From NCBI GenBank assembly GCA_964559865.1, contig CAZLJD010000020.1, forward strand, positions 1-62,448: 62,448 bases of DNA, in the 5' to 3' direction. Both the position numbers and the translations under genes were made by a program. The notes beneath the pieces are model-generated. The model saw only the letters and a list, made by a program, of their open reading frames with translations. It was not told where the DNA came from and did no database searches. Positions within the stretch are counted from its first letter, which is position 1. Every line of letters starts with the position of its first letter. This document shows, one piece after another, positions 28,057 through 37,175 of the stretch. This DNA is from JAGHAJ01 sp964559865 [NCBI: uncultured Synergistota bacterium] (GTDB taxonomy: Bacteria > Synergistota > JAGHAJ01).

Positions 28057-29577
28057 ATGGAATATGTTGAGATGAGGGGGATATACAAGGTATATCCCCC
28101 TGAAGTAGTTGCTCTGGAAGATGTTATTTGGGAGCTTCGAAAAGGTGAAATTCACTCAATAGTCGGTGAGAATGGGGCTGGTAAGTCCACCTTGATGAAG
28201 ATACTTGCTGGGCTCATAAAACCCTCTGCAGGTAGCATGTATGTAAAGGGAGAAGAAGTGTCTTTTTCTGCACCTCATCAAGCGATAAGAAAGGGCATTG
28301 GGATGGTACACCAGGAGTTTATGCTGATCCCTTCGTTCAGAATTTATGAAAATGTAATCCTTGGTAGTGAAAAGGCTGTAACAAACAATGTGGGATTCAT
28401 AAATTCTGTCAAAGCGAGAAACATGGTAAAGGAAGTAGCTGAAAGATATGGTTTCCAGATAGATGTGGATGCTGTAACTTCTGAGGTCTCTGTGGCCATG
28501 CAGCAGAAAGTTGAGATATTGAAACAGCTTTACAGAGATGTGGATATTCTTATAATGGATGAGCCAACAGCAGTACTTACACCGCAAGAAACAGAGGAAC
28601 TGTTTGAACGGTTGAGAGAGTTGAACAGAAGAGGTAAAACTATAGTTTTCATTAGCCATAAACTGGATGAGGTTTTGCAGATTTCTGATCGTATCACAGT
28701 CCTTAGGAAAGGGAGAAAGATAGGTACTGTAGATAACGATGGTATAACAAAGAGAGAACTTGCAAATATGATGGTGGGTAGAGATGTTGTGTTTACCGTG
28801 TCTAAGAGCAGTAGCAGTGCCGGAAAAAGAGTTTTAAGCGTTAGAGAGTTAACGGTTCGGAGAGATAACAGTATTGAATTAGGGCCTCTGTCTTTTGATG
28901 TTCGTGAAGGTGAGGTTGTAGGTGTAGCTGGTATTGAAGGCAATGGCCAGTTTGAGCTTGTTGAAGCACTTATAGGAACATTGCCGGTTTGCGGAGGTAA
29001 GATCTACATAGATGAGGTAGAAATTACACATATGTCAACAAGGCAACGCAGGAGATACATGGGGTTTGTCAGTCAGGATAGAAAGTACACCGGTCTTGCT
29101 TTGCAGTCTACTATTATGAAAAACATGATTATGACGCATCATATAAGCCGAGCTTTTGCAAAAATGGGGTTTGCCATAAATTGGGGTAAGGTTGGTGAGT
29201 TTTCACGTACACTAATTAACTCTTATGCAGTTATTTGTAGAGGCACAAATGAACCAGTATCCACACTTTCTGGAGGTAATCAACAAAAGGTTGTTGTTGC
29301 AAGAGAGTTTTCATTAGATGTTCCATTTCTGCTCTTAGATCAGCCAACGAGAGGTTTAGATGTTGGTACTATAGAGTTTATTCACCGGAAAATACTTCAG
29401 ATGAGAGCCAATGGAATGGCAATTTTACTTATATCGGCTGAGTTAGATGAACTGTTCACCTTGAGCGACAGGCTTCTTGTCATGAGAAGCGGAAAGATTG
29501 TAGCTGAGCTTTTGCCCAACCTGACTACCAAGGAAGATGTTGGGGCCTATATGCTGGGTGTCGGTGGTCATGAGTAG
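28057..29577 (+). CDS. Nucleoside ABC transporter ATPase, two fused nucleotide-binding domains
   Basis: A 506-residue double ATPase of the sugar/nucleoside uptake class. The first domain has Walker A GENGAGKST and Walker B LIMDEPTAVLTPQE, but its signature reads VSVAMQQKVEI where relatives have LSVGMQQR; Gly is replaced by Ala. The second domain has a degenerate Walker A (GIEGNGQFEL) with an intact LSGGNQQK signature and LLLDQPTRGLD. Such asymmetry is usual, leaving mainly one composite ATP site. It starts 2 bases after the binding-protein stop and carries a 12-bp hairpin in its first codons. Confidence 0.93.
   Translation: MEYVEMRGIYKVYPPEVVALEDVIWELRKGEIHSIVGENGAGKSTLMKILAGLIKPSAGSMYVKGEEVSFSAPHQAIRKGIGMVHQEFMLIPSFRIYENVILGSEKAVTNNVGFINSVKARNMVKEVAERYGFQIDVDAVTSEVSVAMQQKVEILKQLYRDVDILIMDEPTAVLTPQETEELFERLRELNRRGKTIVFISHKLDEVLQISDRITVLRKGRKIGTVDNDGITKRELANMMVGRDVVFTVSKSSSSAGKRVLSVRELTVRRDNSIELGPLSFDVREGEVVGVAGIEGNGQFELVEALIGTLPVCGGKIYIDEVEITHMSTRQRRRYMGFVSQDRKYTGLALQSTIMKNMIMTHHISRAFAKMGFAINWGKVGEFSRTLINSYAVICRGTNEPVSTLSGGNQQKVVVAREFSLDVPFLLLDQPTRGLDVGTIEFIHRKILQMRANGMAILLISAELDELFTLSDRLLVMRSGKIVAELLPNLTTKEDVGAYMLGVGGHE
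28075..28101 (+). repeat. Perfect 12-bp hairpin at the start of the ATPase gene
   Basis: Arms AGGGGGATATAC (28075-28086) and GTATATCCCCCT (28090-28101) are exact complements around the 3-base loop AAG. It begins 18 bases into the ATPase gene, 21 bases after the binding-protein stop. There is no T-run, so it is not an intrinsic terminator. In many ABC operons a hairpin here protects the 3' end of the binding-protein message, giving unequal protein levels; that role is inferred. Confidence 0.75.
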
Positions 29578-30619
29578 ATTTAACAAATTTTTTGTTGGTG
29601 GTATAGGTATAGCAGTTGGATTGCTGGTGAGCGTGTTCGTGATAAAAATACAGGGTAATTCTCCTGCAGAGGTTTACAGAGTATTATTTGACTATAGCAT
29701 TGCTTCTTCCTTCTCTTGGATATCCACACTTGATAATACCACCCCCTTGATACTTACGGGTTTGTCTGCTGCAATAGCGTGGAGAGCAGGTGCAATAAAC
29801 CTTGGGCAGCCAGGACAGTTTCTTATGGGAGCGATAGTAGCTGCATTGTTAGGTATATACCTCCCCTTTCCTGGGTGGATTTCTATACCCGTTATACTGA
29901 CCGCTTCGGCCCTGGGTGGAGCACTGTGGAGTGGCTTTGCAGCTCTAATGCGTCAGAGGTATGGGATGGACGAATTTGTCAGTACGCTGATGCTGAACTT
30001 TATTGCGGAATATTCGACGACATACCTTGTCACATATCCGTTTTTGGACCCAAAGGCTTATGTTGCATCTACAGTCGCCATAAAGAAGGCCTTTACTCTT
30101 TCAACGGTAAATCAATTCAACGAAGGATTTTATGTTGCAGTAGCCGTTGCTGTTGTTTCATGGTGGGTTGTTGAGAAGTGGAGAATAGGCTATGAGTGGG
30201 AAATGATGGGGTTGAACTTAAGATTTGCAAGGGTTGGGGGATGCAAGGTAAGTGATAACTATATGTGGGTAATGCTCTACAGTGGAGCTCTTTCGGGTCT
30301 TGCTGGTGGGTTGCTGATACTTGGTGGAACTCAGCACAGATTTATGAAGGGCATTGGTGGCAACTTTGGATGGGATGGTGTTATGCTTGCAATGATAGGT
30401 AATAATGATGTTTCTATGACTGCTTTGTTTGCGTTGTTCTTTGGTGCTCTAAAGTCTGGTGGCATAGGTATGGAATTCGAAACTGGCGTACCCTCAGAAT
30501 TCATTATGGTTATGGAAGCAGTAATTGTCGTTTCAGTGGTAGCTACCCGATCTGTTATAGAGTTCTATGGGGGTAGGGTAAAGGCATTTCTGAAAGCAAG
30601 GAAGGTGGTTAAAAGGTAA
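29570..30619 (+). CDS. Nucleoside ABC transporter permease, subunit 1
   Basis: A 349-residue polytopic permease of the BPD_transp_2 family, with about eight to ten membrane segments. Typical stretches are ITLTGLSAAIAWRAG-like (LILTGLSAAIAWRAGAINLGQPGQF), followed by the coupling region MGLNLRFARVGGCKVSDNYMWVMLYSGALSGLAGG. The ATG at 29570 overlaps the ATPase stop by 8 bases and is preferred to an upstream TTG/ATG inside that gene. It forms a heterodimeric channel with the next gene product. Confidence 0.92.
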   Translation: MSRFNKFFVGGIGIAVGLLVSVFVIKIQGNSPAEVYRVLFDYSIASSFSWISTLDNTTPLILTGLSAAIAWRAGAINLGQPGQFLMGAIVAALLGIYLPFPGWISIPVILTASALGGALWSGFAALMRQRYGMDEFVSTLMLNFIAEYSTTYLVTYPFLDPKAYVASTVAIKKAFTLSTVNQFNEGFYVAVAVAVVSWWVVEKWRIGYEWEMMGLNLRFARVGGCKVSDNYMWVMLYSGALSGLAGGLLILGGTQHRFMKGIGGNFGWDGVMLAMIGNNDVSMTALFALFFGALKSGGIGMEFETGVPSEFIMVMEAVIVVSVVATRSVIEFYGGRVKAFLKARKVVKR

Positions 30620-31533
30620 TGGATTTTGTAGTAGCCCTCCTGAGAGCATCTATAAATAGTGCAACACCTATATTACTGGCGGCACTTGGAGGTGCTTTTA
30701 CATACTACGCTAATGTGTTTAATATTGCAATGGAAGGCATGATGCTGACTGGTGCTTACTTTGGTGTAATTGGTAGTTACTTTTTTGGAAGCTGGGAGGT
30801 TGGTATTCTATTTGCTTTGGTCTCAAGCTTGCTACTTTCTTTGCTTTTCTCCCTATTTGCGATATACTTGAGAAGTGACGAGTTTGTTACAGGTATAGCT
30901 ATAAATATGCTTGCCTTGGGTGGCACTACTTATCTCTTAAGAAGCACATTTCATGTGAAAGGAGCATTTATATCACCTAAGATTATAGGTATACCATCCT
31001 GGAACTTTGGATTTTTGCATGATGTGCCCATTTTAGGAAGTATATTGGGTGGATACCCTTTTTTGGTATATGTTAGCTTCCTTTTAGCTGTAGTTGTAGA
31101 TATAGTGGTGTTCAGATCACGATTTGGGTTGAGATTGCGTGCCGCTGGAGAAGAGCCCACTGCTACGCGATCACTTGGTATCAATCCCACAACGGTGAGG
31201 CTTGTCTCTGCTCTTCTATCAGGCGTGTTCTGTGGATTGGCAGGTGCTTTTTTGTCCCTTGGGTATGTAAACCTCTTTAGCGAGAATATGTCCAATGGTA
31301 GGGGATGGATAGCGCTGGCAATAATAATACTTGTAAGAGCAAGGCCTTTGGGTATATTGATATTATCTTTGCTGTTTGGTTTTTTTGAGGCACTTGGTAT
31401 AGTTTTGCAGAACTCTCCTATACCACCACAATTTACCTCAATGGTGCCTTATGTTGCAACACTTTTTGCCCTCTATGTATATGCCAGAAGGAAGCGGAAA
31501 GTAAGCATAACTGCAGAGGTGGGAGATGATTGA
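30619..31533 (+). CDS. Nucleoside ABC transporter permease, subunit 2
   Basis: A 304-residue permease, paralogous in fold to its neighbour, with ALGGAFTYYANVFNIAMEGMMLTGAYFGV near the N-terminus and the coupling motif LRAAGEEPTATRSLGINPTTVRLVSALLSGVFCGLAGAFLS. The start ATG overlaps the previous stop (TAATG), a classic translational coupling. It shares 8 bases with the downstream ADP-ribosylglycohydrolase gene. Confidence 0.93.
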   Translation: MDFVVALLRASINSATPILLAALGGAFTYYANVFNIAMEGMMLTGAYFGVIGSYFFGSWEVGILFALVSSLLLSLLFSLFAIYLRSDEFVTGIAINMLALGGTTYLLRSTFHVKGAFISPKIIGIPSWNFGFLHDVPILGSILGGYPFLVYVSFLLAVVVDIVVFRSRFGLRLRAAGEEPTATRSLGINPTTVRLVSALLSGVFCGLAGAFLSLGYVNLFSENMSNGRGWIALAIIILVRARPLGILILSLLFGFFEALGIVLQNSPIPPQFTSMVPYVATLFALYVYARRKRKVSITAEVGDD

Positions 31534-32914
31534 ATTGAAAGCTTGGGAGATGGAACGTAGTTTGAGAGACTCTGCTTTGCCCGACATAAACTACGTAAGT
31601 GATTGGGGAAATGTAAGGGTATTGCAGGATGCATATGATATGGTGATAAAGTCTTTTTGGAGTAGTCGTGTGCCTGGTTCTGGTGCACCAGAACACCTCA
31701 TTGTAGGAGCTGTACAGGCTGTTGAAAATATGGGAAGAGATGTTTCTGCTGCTGAGATGCTTCTAACTATAGGCATGGATGCACTTCAGAGCAACGATAT
31801 AAGCCTTCTAAGGGAAATAACTTCACGCATATTTTACGAGCTTGAGCTTGCTCCAGTCCTAATGAAGCACCCTTACCACGATTTTGCTCATCCCATGCTT
31901 TGGAAGGAGATCTCTGCAGATTTTCCCAGAAAACGGTACGAGTTTGATAGAAAGGTACTTGAAGATAAGGTATATGGAGGATGGATAGGCCAGATTAGTG
32001 GTGCTTCTATGGGTACAGCTATAGAGGGGTACATGCATGAAAATCTCGTCAAGGTATTTGGAGATAGACTTGGTAAATTTATTAAGGAACCAGACACCCA
32101 CAACGATGATATTACCTATGAGATAGCGTTTTTGCTTGCTTTAGAGGAAAACGGGAGATCGGTATCTTCTGACGCTGTGGCAATGAAATGGATATCCTAT
32201 ATTCCATTTGGTTGGTCTGCAGAGTACATAGCTATGGAGAATATAAAAAGGGGAGTATTTCCCCCGCTTTCGGGTAGTTTTTTTAATCCTTTTAGAGAGT
32301 GGATAGGTGCTCAAATGAGATGTATGGTTGAGGGATTTGTTGCACCTGCAGATCCATATGAGGCCGCAAGAGTTGCATACCTTGACGCTATAATATCTCA
32401 CTCTTCAAATGGTGTGTATGGTGGTATACATAGTGCAGTCCTCACTAGTCTGGCTTTTGCGTTAGATGATCCTCGTGAGATTGTCCTTGAGTCATTGAAG
32501 TATATTCCTCGAAAAACGGAGTTTAGGTGTGTAGTTGAAGATGTAGTAAAGTGGTGCAAGAACAGTAACAGCTGGTTGGATGTCTATGAGCAGGTTCGAG
32601 AGAGGTTTTTGAGGTATAATTGGATACATCTGTATCCCAATACTGCTTCTGTTATAACTTCTTTGTGGTTTGGGGATGGCGATTTTGATAGAACGATGGA
32701 GATAGTGGCTTCATTTGGTTATGATGTTGACTGCAATGCTGGTGAGGTTGGAAGCGTGCTCGGGGCTATGCTTGGCCTTGGAGGGATAGATATTGGTTGG
32801 TATGAACACTTTGGTGACATCCTTAACACTTATATGGATGGTATGGAATCGATCAGTATATACGAATTTCTGGTAAAGAAGACACTGAGATGTATAGAGT
32901 TGCTTGAAAGTTGA
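31526..32914 (+). CDS. ADP-ribosylglycohydrolase-family protein with extra N-terminal region
   Basis: A 462-residue protein whose residues from about 146 onward fit the ADP-ribosylglycohydrolase (DraG/ARH) fold: GGWIGQISGASMGTAIEGY, metal-site motif THNDDITYE (about 191-199) and the C-terminal DVDCNAGEVGSVLGAMLG, equivalent to DxDTxA...GxxxGA. The first 145 residues match nothing I recognise. The start lies inside the last permease codons (8-base overlap), so it is coupled to nucleoside uptake. It may cleave N- or O-glycosidic bonds of imported ADP-ribose-like or nucleoside compounds; this is inference. Confidence 0.8.
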   Translation: MIELKAWEMERSLRDSALPDINYVSDWGNVRVLQDAYDMVIKSFWSSRVPGSGAPEHLIVGAVQAVENMGRDVSAAEMLLTIGMDALQSNDISLLREITSRIFYELELAPVLMKHPYHDFAHPMLWKEISADFPRKRYEFDRKVLEDKVYGGWIGQISGASMGTAIEGYMHENLVKVFGDRLGKFIKEPDTHNDDITYEIAFLLALEENGRSVSSDAVAMKWISYIPFGWSAEYIAMENIKRGVFPPLSGSFFNPFREWIGAQMRCMVEGFVAPADPYEAARVAYLDAIISHSSNGVYGGIHSAVLTSLAFALDDPREIVLESLKYIPRKTEFRCVVEDVVKWCKNSNSWLDVYEQVRERFLRYNWIHLYPNTASVITSLWFGDGDFDRTMEIVASFGYDVDCNAGEVGSVLGAMLGLGGIDIGWYEHFGDILNTYMDGMESISIYEFLVKKTLRCIELLES

Positions 32915-32941
32915 CGCTTAACTATCTCGTTATGGTATAAT
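32911..32941 (+). promoter_or_regulatory. Extended -10 promoter before the TPR gene
   Basis: TGGTATAAT (TATAAT at 32936-32941, TG one base before it) is preceded by TTGACG at 32911-32916 with a 19-base spacer, longer than ideal but tolerated with an extended -10. Transcription would start near 32948, leaving a leader of only about 12 bases with GTGAGG before ATG 32960. The -35 overlaps the stop of the upstream gene. Confidence 0.6.
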
Positions 32942-32959
32942 TTTATTAGGTGGTGAGGT

Positions 32960-34207
32960 ATGAAGTGTCCCTACTGTGGGTATGAGAACGAGGAGCATCG
33001 CCTTTACTGTAAACAGTGTGGTAGGTTTATGGGGGAGAGAAATGTTGTACCAATAAGGAGAGAAGTTGTAGATATTATATATAAAAAAGCATCTCGTTTG
33101 CGTGATATAGGGTTATCTGATGAAGCGGAAGATGCTTATAAAGAACTTTTAATGGTAGACCCTTACTATATTCCAGCTATACATGATCTTGCCTTTATAT
33201 ACTCTGGTAAGGGCAGGGTTAAAGAGGCTGAGGCGTTGTACGAAGAGATACTGAAGATCTCTCCAAATGCAGCTGATTTTCACAACAATGCAGGTGTAAT
33301 TTTTGACAAATCTGGTAATTCCCAAAAGGCGCTGAAGTCATACAAGGATGCCTTAAAGTTGAAGCCCGTTCATCCGGAAAGTCTTCTTAATATGGGTTCT
33401 TACTATTACCAGAGGGGGATGTACGATGCGGCCATTTACTACTATAAGAAGTTTCTAAGGGTCAGGCCAGATTCTAAATATGTATTAAACAACATGGGAG
33501 TTGCATATGCAGCTATGGGGGATTGGATGAATGCAGAAAACTGCTATAGAAAGGCAATAGCAATAGATAAGAACTACTTAGAGGCACGCAATAATCTTGG
33601 TTTGCTGTACATGAGCAAGGGAGAATATCATAGAGCTATCTCAATATACAATGGGATAATATCAACAGATCCCTCTTATGTTAACGCAATATACAACCTT
33701 GCACTTGTGTATCAAGAGATGGGTTCGCTTGACAAGGCATTGTCGTTGTATAAGCAAATAGTTGAAACATCTCCAGAGTACTATAAGGCTTACCATAATA
33801 TGGGATTTATATGGTATAAGATGGGAAAGTGGCGCAAGGCTTTGGAATGCTATAAAAGGATAGTGAAGAAAGGTAAAGGAACAGCTGAAATATGGTACAA
33901 TGTAGGGCTCGTCTATGCGAAAATGGGGTGTTTTAAGAGGGCGCTTGATAGTTATAGAAAAGCAGTAGAAAAAGACCCTTCTTATAAACAGGCATGGAAT
34001 AACATGGGTTTTCTTTACTTTGACAATGGATTTTATAGCGATGCAGAGTACTGCTACAACATGGCAATAAAGATAGACCCAATGTATGACAAGGCTTTAA
34101 ACAATCTTGAACTCCTGAAAAGTATGGATAAAGAGACTATCAAGGGAAAGAGAAAGGGACTTATTGAGAAACTTATCTCTACTTTAAGATGTATCTGGTG
34201 TAGGTAG
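32960..34207 (+). CDS. Zinc-ribbon plus tetratricopeptide-repeat protein
   Basis: A 415-residue protein. The N-terminus is a four-cysteine zinc ribbon (MKCPYCGYENEE ... YCKQCGRFMG). From about residue 38 to 395 there are roughly ten consecutive 34-residue TPR units, for example AAIYYYKKFLRVRPDSKYVLNNMGVAYAAMG-type helices with the W/N-G-A-P pattern. There is no signal peptide or membrane segment, so it is cytoplasmic. TPR proteins scaffold complexes; the partner is unknown, but the following genes encode FapA, a kinase-like protein and envelope proteins, probably on the same transcript. Confidence 0.85.
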   Translation: MKCPYCGYENEEHRLYCKQCGRFMGERNVVPIRREVVDIIYKKASRLRDIGLSDEAEDAYKELLMVDPYYIPAIHDLAFIYSGKGRVKEAEALYEEILKISPNAADFHNNAGVIFDKSGNSQKALKSYKDALKLKPVHPESLLNMGSYYYQRGMYDAAIYYYKKFLRVRPDSKYVLNNMGVAYAAMGDWMNAENCYRKAIAIDKNYLEARNNLGLLYMSKGEYHRAISIYNGIISTDPSYVNAIYNLALVYQEMGSLDKALSLYKQIVETSPEYYKAYHNMGFIWYKMGKWRKALECYKRIVKKGKGTAEIWYNVGLVYAKMGCFKRALDSYRKAVEKDPSYKQAWNNMGFLYFDNGFYSDAEYCYNMAIKIDPMYDKALNNLELLKSMDKETIKGKRKGLIEKLISTLRCIWCR

Positions 34208-34214
34208 GTGTTTG

Positions 34215-35609
34215 ATGAGTAAAGAAGACAAGTGGATTTCTATTACTGTTTCAGATGACAAGACAGAAGTCCGTGCCTCTTTTTTTCCTTCCAAAGATGT
34301 GAACCCCTCCGTAGAAGATGTGCTGTCTATACTCGGTGAAAAAGGGATAACATTTGGCATCGATACTCAACGCATAAGAGAGGTTATCGAAACGCTAAGC
34401 ATGTCTAAAAGTGCTGTATTAGATGTGACAATTGCGAAAGGTATGCCTCCAAGAGCGGGAAGGAGGGCACTCTTATGTATATATTTTCCTACTGCTTACA
34501 GGCAGGCTTCTGTTACGGAAGAAGAATCTGTAAATTTTAAGGAACTTGGCGGTGTGACGGTAGTTAGGAGTGGTGAGACCATCGCATACATATCTGATGA
34601 AATAGAACCTATAGATGGAAAAGATGTCTTTGGTAAGGTAATAAAGTCCTCCCCCTTGGACAGGAAACCGTTCAGATTTGGTAAGGGTGTGTTGTTGAAG
34701 GGTAAGGAGGTCGTATCCAGACTGGCAGGTGAACCTATTCTTGATGATCTCTTTTTAGATGTAGTACCAGTACTGAAAATAGACCGTGATGTGGATTACC
34801 ATACTGGTAATGTTAGATTTCCTGGGAGTGTAATAATAAATGGTAGTATAAGAGATGGTTTTACTGTTGCAGCTGGAAAGGATATTAGCGTAGGGGGAAA
34901 CATTGAGAGTGCACGTGTTTTTTCTGGTGGAAGTATAACAGTGAAAGGAGGGGTAATAGCTCGTGGACAGGGTAGGATATGGGCGAGCAAAGGGCTAACT
35001 GCGAAGTTCATTGAGAATGCCTACGTAGAGTCAGGTGGAGATGTGATAGTGGAAAGGGCAATCTTGCACAGCACAGTTAAGTCCCGAACATGGGTGAGGG
35101 TAAAGGTTAAAAGACCAGGATCTATCATAGGAGGAAGTATATGGGCGTTTTTGGGGGTTGAAGCCTACAATATAGGATCTGATTTTGGGACTCCAACAGA
35201 GATTGTGGTGGGTATAGACTATGTGTTGGCGGACAGACTAAAAAGGATTGAAGATGGTATAAAGAAGTTAGAGCCTGTGCTTCAAAGGGTTGGAAAAAGC
35301 GTGAGCACATACAAGGACAACATAAATGCTCTTCGTATGCTTAACGAAACGACCAAAAGAAAGCTGAAAAAACTTTTGATTGAATATAAACTGCTCTCTT
35401 CAAAGCTCGCATCCCTGGAGAGGAGAAGAGGAGAAGTCAAAAAAGCGCTCTTGGGGAAGAGGAGAGCATTTGTTAGAGTTAAAGATACGATATTCGAGGG
35501 TGTTAAAGTGTTTATGTGTGAGGAAAACTACAAGGTGAAAGACAAGCTGCGGTATGTGGAGTTTTTCCTCAATAAGGAAGGAAAAATAGACTTCAGGTCT
35601 TTTGAGTAG
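34215..35609 (+). CDS. FapA-family (DUF342) beta-helix protein
   Basis: A 464-residue protein of the FapA/DUF342 family. The N-terminal half ends with VDYHTGNVRFPGSVIINGSI, and the middle is a right-handed beta-helix (VAAGKDISVGGNIESARVFSGGSI ... GGVIARGQGRIWASKGL), structurally like the MinC C-domain. A coiled coil follows (about residues 335-420). FapA proteins are linked to flagellar assembly and polar localisation in Vibrio, but no flagellar gene is in this window. ATG 34215 is chosen over TTG 34212. It lies 7 bases after the TPR gene. Confidence 0.85.
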   Translation: MSKEDKWISITVSDDKTEVRASFFPSKDVNPSVEDVLSILGEKGITFGIDTQRIREVIETLSMSKSAVLDVTIAKGMPPRAGRRALLCIYFPTAYRQASVTEEESVNFKELGGVTVVRSGETIAYISDEIEPIDGKDVFGKVIKSSPLDRKPFRFGKGVLLKGKEVVSRLAGEPILDDLFLDVVPVLKIDRDVDYHTGNVRFPGSVIINGSIRDGFTVAAGKDISVGGNIESARVFSGGSITVKGGVIARGQGRIWASKGLTAKFIENAYVESGGDVIVERAILHSTVKSRTWVRVKVKRPGSIIGGSIWAFLGVEAYNIGSDFGTPTEIVVGIDYVLADRLKRIEDGIKKLEPVLQRVGKSVSTYKDNINALRMLNETTKRKLKKLLIEYKLLSSKLASLERRRGEVKKALLGKRRAFVRVKDTIFEGVKVFMCEENYKVKDKLRYVEFFLNKEGKIDFRSFE

Positions 35610-35622
35610 GGGGGATAGTAAG

Positions 35623-36627
35623 ATGGAGTTTGCAATAGATACGTCTATTTTTCTTCGCTCTTTGCCATTTGCAATAAGTCTGCTTTTAGATGCAGAAGGC
35701 GAGGTTATAGATTTTAACAACACGATCTATGGCAAGAAAGTTAAACCTTCGATTTTGATGAAAGAGCTTGATGTAAAGTCGTATATATCAGAAGGAGTAG
35801 CGTTCACCAAGCCGGATGTTGAACTGCTTGGTAAGAGCTTCAGATTGTTTTTTATTCCAATACCTGTTGGAGTTGATAATGTGATATATCTCTTGTTGCT
35901 CGATGAACATGGTGGTAGCATCCATTTGGATAATGCAAGGTCCATGTTTATGTGGTTTATTCTAAATAGGTTAAAGCTACCCTTATCTGATGTTAGAAGT
36001 GCGATCTGCAAGATGTGTGATAACGATTTCCTATCCTCTAATTCGATGCTGCTTTCTCTATTGCGCGAAGTTTCACGTAAACTGTTTGAACTACACTCCT
36101 ATTCCGAAAATATTTACTATCTTTTTGCCATAGATACAGGTATAATAAGTAACATATATAAAAGGGAGAAGGTAAATATTTCTGCTGTCGTAAAGGAAGT
36201 AACCGATGAGCTTCTTAAGCTGTATGTAGATAAAGGCATAAAAGCAGAAGTAGATGCCTCAGAGGACTTATTCTTTCAGGTGGATAGAAATATAGTAAGA
36301 AGGATCTTAGAAAATGTGATAGGAAACGCTTTTTTGTATTCTTATGCAAATGGAAGGATAGAGGTGTCGGTGAGTGGAGATGAGAACGAGGTCACAATAG
36401 TTGTAAGAGACGAAGGGGTGGGGATGGATGAGGCAAAGTTGCAAGAAATATTTGCATTATTTGAATCGAGAGAATATACAGAGATAAAAGGTACACTTGG
36501 CCTTAGGATTGCGAGATCCTTGGTGGACTTTTTAAACGGGAATATGATTGTCGAAAGTCAAGAAGGAAAAGGGACCCGTGTTACCATGATGTTCTACAAA
36601 GAAGAGTTAGAGGGGGTGAATGAATAG
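35623..36627 (+). CDS. Histidine-kinase-like protein lacking the phospho-acceptor His
   Basis: A 334-residue cytoplasmic protein with a PAS-like N-terminal region (about residues 15-95), a two-helix HisKA-like region and a C-terminal HATPase domain. The ATPase has an N box ([11 protein letters not shown]), G1 (DEGVGM), F box and a shortened G2 (GTLGLRIAR). The first HisKA helix reads [12 protein letters not shown] where normal kinases have SHELRTPLTSIR, so Asn115 replaces the phosphorylated His. No response regulator is nearby. It may bind ATP as a sensor or act as a pseudokinase. GGGGGG precedes ATG 35623. Confidence 0.75.
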   Translation: MEFAIDTSIFLRSLPFAISLLLDAEGEVIDFNNTIYGKKVKPSILMKELDVKSYISEGVAFTKPDVELLGKSFRLFFIPIPVGVDNVIYLLLLDEHGGSIHLDNARSMFMWFILNRLKLPLSDVRSAICKMCDNDFLSSNSMLLSLLREVSRKLFELHSYSENIYYLFAIDTGIISNIYKREKVNISAVVKEVTDELLKLYVDKGIKAEVDASEDLFFQVDRNIVRRILENVIGNAFLYSYANGRIEVSVSGDENEVTIVVRDEGVGMDEAKLQEIFALFESREYTEIKGTLGLRIARSLVDFLNGNMIVESQEGKGTRVTMMFYKEELEGVNE

Positions 36628-37175
36628 TGGGTTTGTGGATTACACTTGGCATTATTGCTGTTGTGGTTATTATGGTCATAGCCTACTACAACCGTACGAT
36701 CGTTTTGAGAAACAGGGTTAAAGATGCTTGGGCACAAATAGATGTTCAGCTTAAGAGGAGGTCTGATTTGATCCCTAACCTTGTTGAGACTGTCAAAGGG
36801 TATGCAAAGCATGAAAAAGAGGTGTTCGAAAATGTTGCGAAGGCAAGGAGCGCTTTGCTCTCTGCCAAAGGCCCCCAAGATGCAGCAGTTGCTGAAAACC
36901 AGCTAACATCTGCCTTAAAGACACTCTTTGCAGTTGCTGAGAACTATCCCGAACTGAAGGCATCAACGAACTTTCAGGAACTACAATCGCAACTATCTGC
37001 CACTGAGGACAAGATTGCTTATGCAAGGCAGTTCTATAACGATACTGTCATGATGTACAACAATATCATACAGAAGTTCCCTGGTAATATTTTTGCCTCC
37101 CTGTTCCACTTTGAAAAGGAGGAGTTTTTCTCTGTGCCAGAGTCTGATAGGAAAGCTCCGGAGGTAAGGTTTTGA
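36627..37175 (+). CDS. LemA family membrane protein
   Basis: A 182-residue LemA protein: one N-terminal membrane helix (about residues 3-22), then [41 protein letters not shown], the family hallmark, a long antiparallel helical bundle exposed outside or in the cytoplasm, and a C-terminal [11 protein letters not shown] motif. The function of LemA is not established; it often pairs with a DUF2207 protein, as here. The GTG start overlaps the preceding stop (TAGTG). Confidence 0.92.
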   Translation: MGLWITLGIIAVVVIMVIAYYNRTIVLRNRVKDAWAQIDVQLKRRSDLIPNLVETVKGYAKHEKEVFENVAKARSALLSAKGPQDAAVAENQLTSALKTLFAVAENYPELKASTNFQELQSQLSATEDKIAYARQFYNDTVMMYNNIIQKFPGNIFASLFHFEKEEFFSVPESDRKAPEVRF

